From Lunularia cruciata (Eukaryota > Streptophyta > Marchantiopsida > Lunulariales > Lunulariaceae): a stretch of 64,000 nucleotides of DNA. The stretch lies in the NCBI GenBank assembly GCA_948567375.1, contig OX419755.1, positions 3,043,001-3,107,000 of the forward strand. Reading direction: 5' to 3'. Both the position numbers and the translations under genes were made by a program. Under the pieces are notes generated by a model. The model was not told where the DNA came from, made no database searches, and saw only the letters and a program-made list of their open reading frames with translations. Positions 54,282 to 64,000 of the stretch are shown here, one piece after another (positions within the stretch are counted from its first letter, which is position 1; each line of letters begins with the position of its first letter).

Positions 54282-56196
54282 TGTGGTACTCACATTTTTC
54301 ATTTTGGACGAGTTTTGAAGAAGAAGTGCCTTGTTGAAACCAAATTGAAACCAAATGGAGAAGAAATGAGTGCAAACTTGTGTTTTGATAAAGCTTGAGG
54401 AAGTAGACTTTGTGTTAGAGGAAGAAGAACTTGGACTGGATCAAACCCAAAGAAGTTTACTTTGTTTCAGAGGGGAAAAAAAACTCAGATCAAACGTTGA
54501 AGGAGAGCAAACCCAAAGGAGAAATAGAAATTGCAGGTCAGGATTCTTGCGGGGGCTATATCTCAATGCACACAAGTCCAAATCAAGCGTGTTATATTTC
54601 ATTAGAAGCGCCTCGTTTAGGGCTTTCCATTGCCACCAAAATCGCAAAGTTTGGAGGTCTGTACAAGAAGTTACAAGCATTTGAAGTTTCTAGAGTAGAT
54701 GTACTTCGGGTCAAAGTATCTTCGGGTCAATGTGACTTCCGACTTCGTACTTCGGACTTCGGGTTTACATGACTTCGGGTCTAAAGACTTTGCCTCAAGA
54801 CTAAGATGACCGACTAAATCTGAGGATGTCGGACCTCGGAGTGCAGTGAAGGTGACTTTTGGAGTTTTGCCAAAGGGATCAGAGGAAGTTAGAGTAGGGA
54901 AAGAAGATAGTTAGGATACCCATGACTTCAATTTCAGTTTTGATTGAAGATGGAACATGAATTAAAGGAGAAGTAGTAGTTGTGAATAAAACCAAAGTGT
55001 AGGATTAGATAGTAAGTGTCTTTGGGTCAGTAACATGAGTGATTAGTGGAAAGTGGGTTACAAATTGAAGGTGTAGATAGTGTATTCATTTTTTCAATTA
55101 CAATTCTTGACGATGACACAGTAGAACTAGTAAAGGAATTGATAGTAGTTAGACCCAAAGTAAGAGAGATAGGAGTGCAAGTGTCTTTAGATTTGACATT
55201 TGACACCTTAGAGAAGAGTGGGTCGAGAGATAGAGATTTAGAATGCTTAATTATGATAGTAATTGCAGATCAGGAAGGAGAAGTGTTAGAATTAGTGGAG
55301 GAATTGGGAGTTGTGAAACTTGAGGACAGAATATTAGGAAGTAAAGTTACTTCGGGTTTGGGTTTGAATAAAGAAGAAGAAGTAGACATCGGATCGGAGT
55401 AGAAACCGATTTGAGATTTGAATAGACAGATATGAAGGGTTGCATTGTCATTTCAGATCTGCAAGTTTTTAGAGTCATTAGGAAGAGGTGTATTAGGAAG
55501 ATTACTATCGATTTATTCATTACCTAAGAGTGGCATTTGCAGTCAAATGTTGTTCAATGCTCATAATTTCTGAGAATAGATAAAGCAAAGTGATGTGAAG
55601 TAGTGCTCGTCGCTTGAGCTTGATTTCGAGTATCAACCTTGTGTCTATGTTTGTGAGTGTTTGAAGAAATTTGAAGTGCAAGTCAGAGTGCTTGTTGGAT
55701 GTTGGATTCCACAGCCTTGATCTTCATTCTGTGTGTTTGATCTTGAGTGAAGTGCAATCGAAGCAATGCCTTGACAGATCTGAGAGGAGTTGTAGTGTTG
55801 GTAGTATTCTGCATTTGTGAGTGTAGTGCAAAGTTGATGTGAAGCAATTTTGATTGAGGAAGTTGTGCCTTCAGTGGAGGGGTGGAACACAATTCTGAGG
55901 CAAAATTGTTTTGCAGTGAAGTGCCGTTTTTGGGAGAGCCTGAATCATCACAATCAAGATTGTTTGGAAAGATTTGATGGAGTTGTGATTAGGGAGTGTT
56001 AATTCGTGACAAGGTTGCGAATTAGTGCTTGTTACTCTCTTCTAGGTGTGGTTTCTACCTGAGAGACTAAAGACACAACCAAGAACTACCTTGTTACTAT
56101 TTGACTTCGTATTTGACCAATTCTGACTCGTATCTCTACGGGAAAGAACTTTACTTACCAGATTACCGCAAAAGTGATATTTGCCGGGTTGTCACA
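54282..56196 (+). mobile_element. B-type LTR remnant inside the E solo LTR
   Basis: It starts TGTGGTACTCACA and ends CGGGTTGTCACA, the reverse complement of the B LTR ends. At 1915 bp it is about half the B LTR length because of internal deletion. Flanks TCAAT/TCAGC look like a decayed 5-bp duplication; the undisturbed E LTR has TTAGC. The right part (55560-56196) matches B 13374-13990 closely. Confidence 0.85.
55046..55402 (+). pseudogene. C-terminal piece of the LTR-encoded protein in the B-type remnant
   Basis: 118 codons aligning with the last 120 residues of the B LTR frame: TLEKSGSRDRDLE (B: TVEKSGSKDEELD), then ELVEELGVVKLEDRILGSKVTSG and the terminal EEEVDIGSE. The frame is open although the copy is otherwise shortened. 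The N-terminal coiled-coil part is deleted. Confidence 0.75.
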
Positions 56197-56781
56197 TCAG
56201 CAAGCTCCACCCTTGGATTACTTACTCGGATGGGTGACATGTCTGGTCTAGGTCCTATCTGGTTGGTCAAACAAGTTTTGACCGGAGGGAATCTTTTAGG
56301 GAATCTTCTTGTAGGAATCTTAGAATCACATGAGTAAGGTACCGTTGGAAAGCTCTCGACAAGACAAAGCAAGGGGGAGGAAAGGCTAGCCTTTCCTCTA
56401 TTGGGGGGAGGATTTTGTACATTTTTTAGGCCTAATTCATCTGTTTAGGCCTCCGAAATTGCCTTCAAAGATTTCCGGTATATTTCAATTCCTACTCTAT
56501 AAGTAGAAGTCCCCTTTTGGTGATAGCTCTTTCTGATCTTTTTAGTCCATCATGTGTAACATCCTTCTAGATGTTACCAAACCAATTCTCACCTTTATAT
56601 CATATGTCTAGCTATTGGTTCTAAGGTTCTCAAGTCTATTTTGGTTTCTGCCCTATTAGTAGAAGTACTCTTTTGGTGATACTTCTATCTAATCTATTTT
56701 GACCATCATGTATAACATCATTCTAGATGTTACCAAACCAAATTTCACATCTAGATCATATGGCTAGCTCTTGGTATTACA

Positions 56782-57530
56782 CCGTTTGAGACTAACGCCC
56801 CACATCCAAGATGTCATCAACAAGGATGTGGTCTAGTTGCTGAATCCCATCATATGCACGTTGTAGCCTCTCTTGGTAAGAGTTTTGTCCACCAAAGACA
56901 AAGACAATGAGCCCGTGATCCTTTGGCTGCATCTAACAATACAGCAGGTCCCATTCAAGAATGTGTGTGAATCACCCATCAAAGGAACATTCTCCAAAAG
57001 GTAAGTTGGAGAAATAGATTGATGAACTTGGAGATGTCGTAGTATCCGTAACATCTCCCAAAACACACTAGAATGAGGATCCTAAAGACCCAAACCTTGA
57101 CCAGCACATGGCCATCTAGAAAACACCAAGTGAATAGGCCCATGTCTCTCTAGATCATGCGCCCCCAGTAAGGAAATGTCTATTGGTAGGGCCTTCTGGT
57201 AACCTTTGACTATTGATATCAATAATAACTCCGAATACCAATAGGCCAAGTGTGCCACATGATGTAGAGAGACTCGCCTAGCAGTCTCATCTCTCTCCAC
57301 ATACAAGTACCTTTGTACTCTTATACCCGCCTATATGACCGCAGCCAGTCCGGTGCTCATCCCACCAAACAACTCCAATAGACATACTCCCTTTATTGGA
57401 TACTGCCAAGCAATGAGTGTGGTATCTAGAGGTGTCAAGGTAGTCGACTCTGGAAGCTCATCCTTACACTCATCTCCTAGTGGTACAAAGGCTCCACTCC
57501 AAGCCTATTGCACCAACCGATCTACATGTT
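56782..57530 (-). pseudogene. MTase of D2, N-terminal part (motifs I-VIII)
   Basis: Minus strand from about 57530. Motif I reads CLLELFGGMSTGLAAV with the canonical double Gly. It is followed by YMYVERDETARRV, DLERHGPIHLV, and motif IV reduced to RWPCAGQGLGL because 15 bases present in D1 are deleted, removing the residues after the catalytic Cys. YLLENVPLMGDS (motif VI) and, in another frame, LLDAAKGSRAH and WWTKLLP (motif VIII region) follow. The domain then reads YDGIQQLDHILVDDILDVGR up to the E LTR. The enzyme would methylate cytosines in DNA; this copy is certainly dead. Confidence 0.85.
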
Positions 57531-57639
57531 GTTGCAATGCCTCCTCAGAACTCCACAATGGAACATCCAAGGTGGATGGAAAAATCCTACTCATACTCTA
57601 AATCCAAGTGATCTCCTCTAGTACTGGAGTCCACTTCAA

Positions 57640-58330
57640 TAACTTATCAAGCCAAGTAACTACACCATTGAAAGCTAAAACTGATGTTGCCATGGTCCCA
57701 AACTGTAGTGAGCCAAGACTGCCACTATTGAAGCGTACTGGTAGGCAACATACTCATCCCTCACCAGACTGCCAACCTGGTCTATAGGAGGCTATCTCCT
57801 CCCAATAGTCAATATTGAAACCCATGGGATATAACACTACTCTCCCAACTAGCACATTGTATGACTCAACTATTGTCGCAACAGCTTGAGCTCTCACCAC
57901 CAAGCTATCAGTCGGATGACCAAGCTGAACCTGGACAACAAGCTCCACATGTGTGATATAATGTACCAAACCACCACTTAGAGATGTCTGGATCTGAAAT
58001 GGACACCTCTCCACATTGGTCTTATGTAACTCCAAACCGACTACTATAGCCTTCTCCAACATAAGGGCTACGCACCAGAGTCTAACAAGACTCTTGTGGT
58101 GTATAAACCTTCCCTGAAGGTCCCACCAAGCGGAAAATCCCCCTTTGGTTATTCAATAGGACAACACCAGGTGTGAACCATGCTCTCTCAAAGGCTGGTC
58201 TAGTTGGCAACTCCTCCAATCTAGCCCTTGTTGCTTGCCATAAACCACCGGTCGCTAAACAAATCCCATGCTCCTCAACCAAGTTAGCTCCACTACCAAC
58301 CACCTCTGCTCTAGTAGTAGAAACCACATC
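57640..58330 (-). pseudogene. Retropepsin region of D2
   Basis: It is collinear with D1 687-1540. Frame 58327-58082 gives the upstream part and 58062-57754 the part from LMLEKAIVVGLELHKT. The active-site LDSGA lies at the frame break (about 58075). SYNVLVGRVVLYPMGF appears at about 57850. Confidence 0.7.
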
Positions 58331-59150
58331 ATCCCTACTCTAATAAAGCATGGTAGCCAATTGGAACACTGGTGCTAGATCAACTTCCAATATAAACATG
58401 TCACTGGCTGAAAACAAAGGGCAACGCATAATCAATTGAGCCGCCCCCAACCTCATGCTATACTCAATTTGTGTCGTAGCAGGTGGTTGACTAGTAAGTA
58501 GTCCATCATGCACTCCATCACCACCAACCACACCTGCACTGGGGCATCTAGGAGCCATGGATGTTGTCTACAATGCCTCTGATAGCATGAAAGACTAGGG
58601 AAGTTTGACCTATGTCCCAACCCCTCCTCTCTGTGGGTCCAACTCCATTGATGCTTCTCCAGGCTTTGGAGCACGTACTGCACTCTTTGTCACTACTGTA
58701 GATGCATCCACCTGAGTTGCTCTGCACATGAAGTCCAAAGCATCTCTATCACTAACATATGAGGTGGAAGCCTCAACACCCAAATCTGATCTCCTCTGAG
58801 CAATGGCCATACTAGCCAATCTCTGCTCCAACTGCTCAATCCGAGTAGCCATAGTTGTATCAGAAGTAAGGGCAGGTATTGCACCTCTACTAAGTGTAGA
58901 TCCTCTACCACCACCTCTACCACCGCATCCTCCATGAACTGGAGCTCCTCTACTACCTACCATAGCAGCCTTACCACTTTGTAACTCTGGGTGTAAGTCA
59001 AAGCATCGGTCACTACTGTGACCAAATTTGTGACAATGCTCACACTACCTCTATGCTGGTTGTGATGCACCAAATGTATTTGGTCCACTGCCTTGAGTAC
59101 ACTCTCTCCTATGGTGAGGTCCACCACAAGTCTAACACGCAACACTACCA
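58331..59150 (-). pseudogene. Gag C-terminal/linker and zinc knuckle of D2
   Basis: It is collinear with D1 1541-2362. The zinc knuckle at 59095-59140 reads C-stop-T-C-G-G-P-H-H-R-R-E-C, with all ligands present but a TGG-to-TAG stop inside. The Gly/Arg-rich stretch and RIEQLEQRLASMA coiled segment follow (58963-58610), then the linker to the protease. Confidence 0.65.
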
Positions 59151-60615
59151 CTCACTGGTTGCTGTTGACCCAAAAATGAAGGTAAGGGTCTAACTACAGT
59201 AGGCCTTCCACTCGCTTCATAGGATCTGGGTTGTCCATCTTGTCCTCAAAAACCAATTGTGTGTGGTGCACTATGCTGCACTCTAGAAGAAGTCACAATT
59301 GTGGATGAGGTCTCCTTACTAAATCCAGATGTCACCACCCTCTCCTCCACCATGTTGAGCTCAATACGGTCAGCCAAACCAAAGACCACTGCCAAAGTAG
59401 GTGAAGTAGCATGTAACAATGTAGCATCATAAACTCTACATTGCAACTCCTTGTCCAATATTCCATTCCAAAACTAGACTGCTTGGGCCTCAATAACTCC
59501 TTGAGTGAAACTGATCAACCACCTCATGCAAGTGTATGCCTTGCATAAGCTCTCTCCAACCTTCCACTAGAACTCATGCAAGCTCCTCAGCTTGTCAGTC
59601 CATACTCCTTGGTAGTTCTACCTCAAACACTAGAAGAGCTCCACCATGGGGTTAAACTCCAATACCACACCACCTCCTACAATAGTACCTCCACTTGTGG
59701 TAACATTATCTCCATCTAGTGCACCTCCACTAGCTCCACCAACACTACTTGAGCTAGAACTCGTGGGTACAGCCAATCTACTCTTGGCAACTGAGCATGA
59801 AGTGATAAAGATATAGTTTGGAGATCAATACTGTCTCCATAACTCAATCTCCTCCAAATGAGCTCTCCTGAACTCATGGTAGTCATCCATTGGCGGACCC
59901 TCCAAGTGTTGAAACAACCCCTTCCATGCCATGAAGGGCATAAACAAAGGTGGGTTCTGCATCTGCTACAAATCACACCAACTATCAAACTCTTCGATGA
60001 AGTCATCCAACTCAATGGTACCCACTGTACCAAAGTAACACCTAGGGCCTTTGGAGGCCTCATAAATCTTATCCATGTCCTACAACAACGGTGCAGACAT
60101 GCCAAGTACACCCTCAACTAAATCAACTCCTATGTCAAACTCAAACTCAGAGTCAATCTCCTCCCTCACTAAGACCTAAGATATAGGTTGATATTGAGCA
60201 CCACTCCCAAGTAAACTCACTACATACTGCAGGGCTAACTCCTTTGGAATCCCCAAAGAACTCCATTATGACAAAGTAACTGCAATTGCAACCACAAACT
60301 GGAACCACCAAATGCAACCACAAACTACAACCGCAAGTACCCCACCAAGTGCCAACACCAACCAAGCATCACAAGTGCCAAAACTAACAAAACACTATCC
60401 ACTAATGTGACTCTATCTAAGACAAATACACTAGAGGCAAGGATGACTTATAACCTGCCATCACAACACGCATTCTCATAGTCTGTAGGTCATCACTTCC
60501 TATCTCATTGGAGAGAAACAAAGATAGTCTGACTGGTCATCACTCTAACCTCACTACCGAGAGCACACTAGAGCACCAACGCTCAAAATTCAAGGTTCCT
60601 CACACAAACATGGTG
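59151..60615 (-). pseudogene. Gag region of D2
   Basis: Frames corresponding to D1 gag: the 60117-59716 area (WHGRGCFNTWRVRQWMTTMSS in a shifted frame) and 59458-59246 (ELQCRVYDATLLHATSPTLAVVFGLADRIELNMVEERV). Shifts and stops are frequent. The region and its leader end at 60615, where similarity to D1 stops. Confidence 0.6.
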
Positions 60616-61590
60616 TTGTAGGGAAAGTAATCTACGTGAACCATTGGTGCATTTGGTAGGAGAGTTTTGTTGACTTTAAGTTACAGTGACTTTGGCATTT
60701 TGTTATGTTATTGTATCTTGGGAATTATCTTTCATGCCATTGTAAAGTTGGAAGTTATTGTGTGTTGCCATAAGCCTGAGGAAGTTTCAAGGGTTGAGTA
60801 AACTCAGAAGTCCTTTTATGTTTCAAGAGCTCATAGGGTTTGAAAAATTGTGCATGAGCTCAAGAGTTTCTTTGTGCGCCACCAACTCAAGGCTTAAATT
60901 TATGTTACACGAGCTCAGAATTTTGTTCATGTTATTGCATTTAGGGAGTATTTCAGTTCAGTGCCATCTGAGCAAATAAGTCGTGAGAGTGTTCATTTAG
61001 TAATTTTGAGCAAAAGGCTCTAGAAAGTTTATTTGGGACACTTTGAGCAAAAGAGTTATTTTGGGATTTTCCATGTTGAGTAGTGACAAAGTGGCCTAAG
61101 AAGGTTTTTCAAGTGGATAGAGGCTGAAGAAAAATGCCTTGAAAGGGTTTGGTGTTGACAAGACTAGAGGAGGAGGGACATATGTTTGTAGAGGCTTGCT
61201 GATTGGGGAGGAACTTTGGAGGCTTTAGGGCAGGAAGTTTCGGGAGGCAGCAATGGGAAGGAAGGGGAGGAAATTCAAAGGAGAAAGGCTGGAGATAGGG
61301 GTTTGGCAGAGGGATCTTTCAAGAGAAAAGGCTAATAACGAGGCAGAGAAGGAAAAGGAGGAATTCAAGAGAACAACACTTGAAGGAAGAGAAGGAAAGC
61401 CAAGAGATTTTTGTGCTTGATAAAGAATTGGACAAAGAAGGAAAAGGAGTAATTCAAGAAATAGTACTAGAAGGAAGAGAAGGAAAATTGGGAGATTTTG
61501 TGCTTGAAATAGAACTAGACAGAGAAGGAAGAGAGAGGGAAGGAGTTTTGAGAGATATTGTGTTGGAAAGAGCCCTACACAGAACAGAAC
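60616..61590. other. Unassigned, purine-rich toward the right
   Basis: No domain or LTR pair is visible. From about 61200 the plus strand is purine-rich, and two copies of an 87-88-base unit (CTTGAAGGAAGAGAAGGAAA at 61379, CTAGAAGGAAGAGAAGGAAA at 61467) give a spurious 71-codon Glu-rich frame. The texture resembles element F, but I found no matching stretch. Confidence 0.45.
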
Positions 61591-62282
61591 TATAACACCC
61601 ATTTGTGCATGGGTGTGGTATTGTGATATTTAGCTTGGTATTACAAGTACTTGAGAGATATTATTTATATAGAGATAAAGGATGGTTCTACATTAGTCAT
61701 GATTAGCTAAAGTTAGTCATAGCTAAGATAGAGGAGACCTTACTTGAGAGGAATGAAAAAGATGAACACTACTATTTTGGATTCTAGTGTGTTGACTTGG
61801 TATTATTCTTATTATTATTGGTGTTTGGCTTTGAGGAAAAAGTTGAGAACTCTTAGGCCCGCAAGCCTTTTTGCTTTGGATTCTTCTATAGTCCAAGGAT
61901 AGCCCATGTGAAGGAATCCTTGACTTAGTGGTTGGGTCAAGATAAGATCACATGCTAGTAGAATATGCCCATGTGAATAGATATTCCTTTATACTTTTTG
62001 ACTTTACTTGACTTTAGTCTAGTAACTTGAGCTACTATGGTAATTAGTAACTTTGGTACGTATTTATTTTGAAAATATATAAACAAGGGGTGAGGAGGTA
62101 CTCATCATCCTTTCATCTTATCTCTCTCTCATTGAGTTCTCGAGTGAGCAATGTCTTGAGTCTTGGAGTGTTAACCTTAGGGGAGTATGATGGAGTTGGG
62201 GTTCTTTGCCTTCTTAGTCCATGGTGCACTACCATAATAGCCATCAAAGGTTCATCTTGAGTGAGGGACAGGCCGGCTCACA
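61591..62282 (+). repeat. 5' LTR of A'''
   Basis: 692 bp, reverse complement of the A LTR, ending GGCCGGCTCACA. A TATA box (ATTATTTATATAGAG) lies at about 61660-61675. Confidence 0.92.
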
Positions 62283-62286
62283 TTTT

Positions 62287-62304
62287 TGGTTCCGTTGCCA
62301 GGAC
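62287..62304 (+). other. Primer-binding site of A'''
   Basis: TGGTTCCGTTGCCAGGAC, one change from the A site, five bases after the LTR. Confidence 0.65.
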
Positions 62305-63210
62305 CTCTCTAGAAGGCAAGATTATGTTCCGCGTTCAATTCTACATTAGGCAAAAGGAGGCTATGAGAGCTCACTTGGCGAGAACATTAAGAGAGGAGAG
62401 GGCTGAACTTATTTTAGAGAACTAGGATCCATTTGTATACACTGTAGTTCATAACGATGTCTTTGAGGTGATTTTGTACATCTTGTACACATGAGAGGAT
62501 TTGGAGAGATTGTGTGAGATGGATTGCAAATTTTGGGGATTAAGGTGATTTTGGGCAAAATCTCAAGTTTGAGATCTGAACTTTAAATTTATACACATGA
62601 TAGCTTGGGTTGTCCTTCAGTTAGCAAACTTGGAATTATTGTGAGAACTATTATGCGCATTGGGCTAGAATTTTTTAAAGTTGATAGGGTAAATTGCTCC
62701 CGCAACTACATGCTCTCTGGAAAATTGTACAGAGTCTATCATTTCTTCAATTTTTGGTAAATTGTCTTGAAATCTTTCTAGAAAATTCAATGCATTTTAT
62801 CCTATTTGCTGCCAAAAAAATTAGAGAGAGATCATTCTTGCGCATGGAGTTATGAGTTTCTGAAGTGAAGGGGGTGGTTTTAAGACCAAATCTGAAATAT
62901 GTGTATTGAATAGAAAGGTGTCTAGGCCAAATGGCTTAATAAAAATATTGGAAATTTTTTAGAGAGGGACACCCTAAAGATGTGATCAAGTGTGCAAAAT
63001 TTTAGATGACTGTGACATACTGGTTGGGAGATTTGAGTGACATTGTGAGGAAAGGTCAATTCTGCAGAGTGGAGATCTCATGCATGAGGAGTTTAAGAGC
63101 AACAAAAAGCATTTTTGAGTGTTTAGATTCATCTTAGGAACATGAAGTGTCATCAAGAGTGGAAATTAAGACTATGCAAGGTTCTCCAAGTGTTTGAGGT
63201 GATTTAAGGG

Positions 63211-63615
63211 GTGGATTTGAGGAAAAGAGAGTTTACAATAGAATTTGAAGAGAGTGTTGAGAGGATCCAAAAACCTACGCCACTTGGAGGAAAGAGTGAG
63301 TCTAAGTGCTTTCTATGTGGAGACAAGGGACATAAGGCAAGTTCATGTCCATTGACCTTTGAGAGCAAGAGATTGAGGGAAAGGAGAGGCTTACTTGACT
63401 TGGGTTTGCATGTTGGCCTTTCTTCACCAAGATTGGGAGGGAGAAGATCTAAGACCAAGGAGTTGTGTGAGGTTTGTGGAGTTGAAAGACTTCCAAAAGG
63501 ACATGAGTATAGTGGAGTAAAATCACTTTTAGAGACTTTGGTGAAGGATCTTGGAGAGAGTCTTAGTACAACTACAGAAATACTACTACCTTCATCAGCT
63601 TGTTCTCAAGATTAG
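63211..63615 (+). CDS. Zinc-knuckle ORF of A'''
   Basis: 134 codons; the upstream 30 codons present in A are cut off by a stop just before the Met used here. Knuckle CFLCGDKGHKASSC and second cluster CEVCGVERLPKGHEY are present, although the last ligand of the second cluster is Tyr instead of Cys. The C-terminus (SLSTTTEILLPSS) matches A. It lies about 235 bases before gag. The proposed role is RNA binding, from the knuckle only. Confidence 0.75.
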   Translation: MDLRKREFTIEFEESVERIQKPTPLGGKSESKCFLCGDKGHKASSCPLTFESKRLRERRGLLDLGLHVGLSSPRLGGRRSKTKELCEVCGVERLPKGHEYSGVKSLLETLVKDLGESLSTTTEILLPSSACSQD

Positions 63616-63850
63616 TGATGGAGATAATCTTTCAACTTATGGATAAACTATCCATGAGAGTTCGATTAATATGCGCTTTAGGATTTGATGTTGTTATAGA
63701 AATCTTGGGGTAACCTGAACCTTTTGTGTTCTCTAGGGTGGATTATTCTCAAATGGTGTTAGTCATCTACATACTCTATTAGTTATAACATGAGAGAAAG
63801 AAAAGAGAAAAAAGAAATTGAGAGAAAAGAAAGATAATGAGGGGTTAAGA

Positions 63851-64000
63851 TGGAGAAACTTCCAGTTTTCTTTGGCAAGGATGGAGAAGATGTGGAAGCC
63901 TTTGTGAGAGACTTCAAGAGAGCTTGCATAGGAAACAATGAGAGGAGGAATAATGAGTGGGCCTCATTATTACCAGATATCTTTGAGGATGCAACACTTA
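63851..64000 (+). CDS. Gag N-terminus of A''' (cut by window)
   Basis: The frame starts MEKLPVFFGKDGEDVEAF after the conserved purine tract and GTTAAG, and stays open to the window end (50 codons), matching A residues 1-50 almost exactly. It is the start of the Gag-Pol polyprotein; whether the rest is intact cannot be seen. Confidence 0.85.

Larger units (their letters stand above)
54122..56781 (-). mobile_element. Solo E-family LTR inserted in D2 MTase
   Basis: The parts 54122-54281 and 56197-56781 together reproduce the E1 LTR (36519-37258) in reverse. Ends are TGTAATACTCCG and TTGGTATTACA. Flanks CCGTC (54117-54121) and CCGTT (56782-56786) form a target duplication with one change. There is no internal region, so it is a solo LTR left by recombination. 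A B-type LTR later landed within it. Confidence 0.9.
49719..60615 (-). mobile_element. Element D2: gypsy element with MTase and PHD finger
   Basis: Minus-strand order from right to left: gag (truncated at 60615), zinc knuckle, linker, protease, cytosine-5 MTase, pre-RT linker, RT, RNase H, integrase, PHD finger, polypurine tract and 3' LTR (49719-50264). A solo E LTR (54122-56781) interrupts the MTase. No 5' LTR is present. Stops occur in every module. Together with D1 it defines the family architecture. Confidence 0.88.
61591..64000 (+). mobile_element. Element A''': A-family copy, cut by window edge
   Basis: Plus strand: 5' LTR (61591-62282), primer site, leader with degraded small ORF, zinc-knuckle ORF (63211-63615), purine leader and the first 50 codons of gag (from 63851). 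Divergence from A is moderate. The LTR start has changed from TGTAACACCC to TATAACACCC. Confidence 0.92.

Noticed and set aside
61380-61595. 71-codon Glu-rich plus-strand frame
   Set aside because: A product of an 87-88-base purine-rich duplication; no domain.

Overview
The window looks like intergenic DNA of a large, repeat-rich plant genome (streptophyte; a seed-free land plant or charophyte is plausible, but no host gene is present to decide it). Essentially every recognisable coding stretch belongs to Ty3/gypsy-type LTR retrotransposons, most of them decayed, truncated or nested in one another. I saw no convincing host gene, tRNA, rRNA or CRISPR array.

Layout, left to right. 1-5174: element D1 (minus strand), cut by the window edge, with Gag, protease and a cytosine-5 DNA methyltransferase (MTase) domain. 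5175-10416: element C1 (minus), whose gag is split by a 3.17-kb solo-LTR-like insertion F (6242-9413, target-site duplication GCGT). 10417-13373 and 34913-36518: the two halves of element A' (minus), split by element B (13374-34912, duplication GTTTG). B is a gypsy element with very long LTRs (about 3.78 kb) that themselves carry a long open reading frame. Its left LTR is split by element A (15913-23739, duplication GGTC), a complete element with near-identical LTRs and an unbroken 1608-codon gag-pol. 36519-40698: element E1 (plus; 5' LTR, initiator-Met-type primer site, gag to RNase H). 40699-45708: A'' (minus). 45709-45966: E2 scrap. 45967-47320: C2 (plus). 47780-49628: degraded relatives of the B-LTR reading frame. 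49629-60615: element D2 (minus) with LTR, integrase, PHD finger, RT/RNase H, MTase, protease and gag. Its MTase is split by a solo E LTR (54122-56781), itself split by a B-type LTR remnant (54282-56196). 60616-61590: unassigned. 61591-64000: A''' (plus), running off the window.

The most unusual system is family D: a gypsy retrotransposon with the inferred order Gag, protease, cytosine-5 MTase, RT, RNase H, integrase, PHD finger. It therefore combines a DNA-methylation writer and a probable histone-tail reader in one mobile element. The same domain set is supported by two copies that decayed independently. Second is family B, whose LTRs encode a large charged and coiled-coil protein seen in four places in the window. 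Third is family A, with an extra zinc-knuckle ORF upstream of gag-pol and one copy that looks recently inserted and possibly competent.
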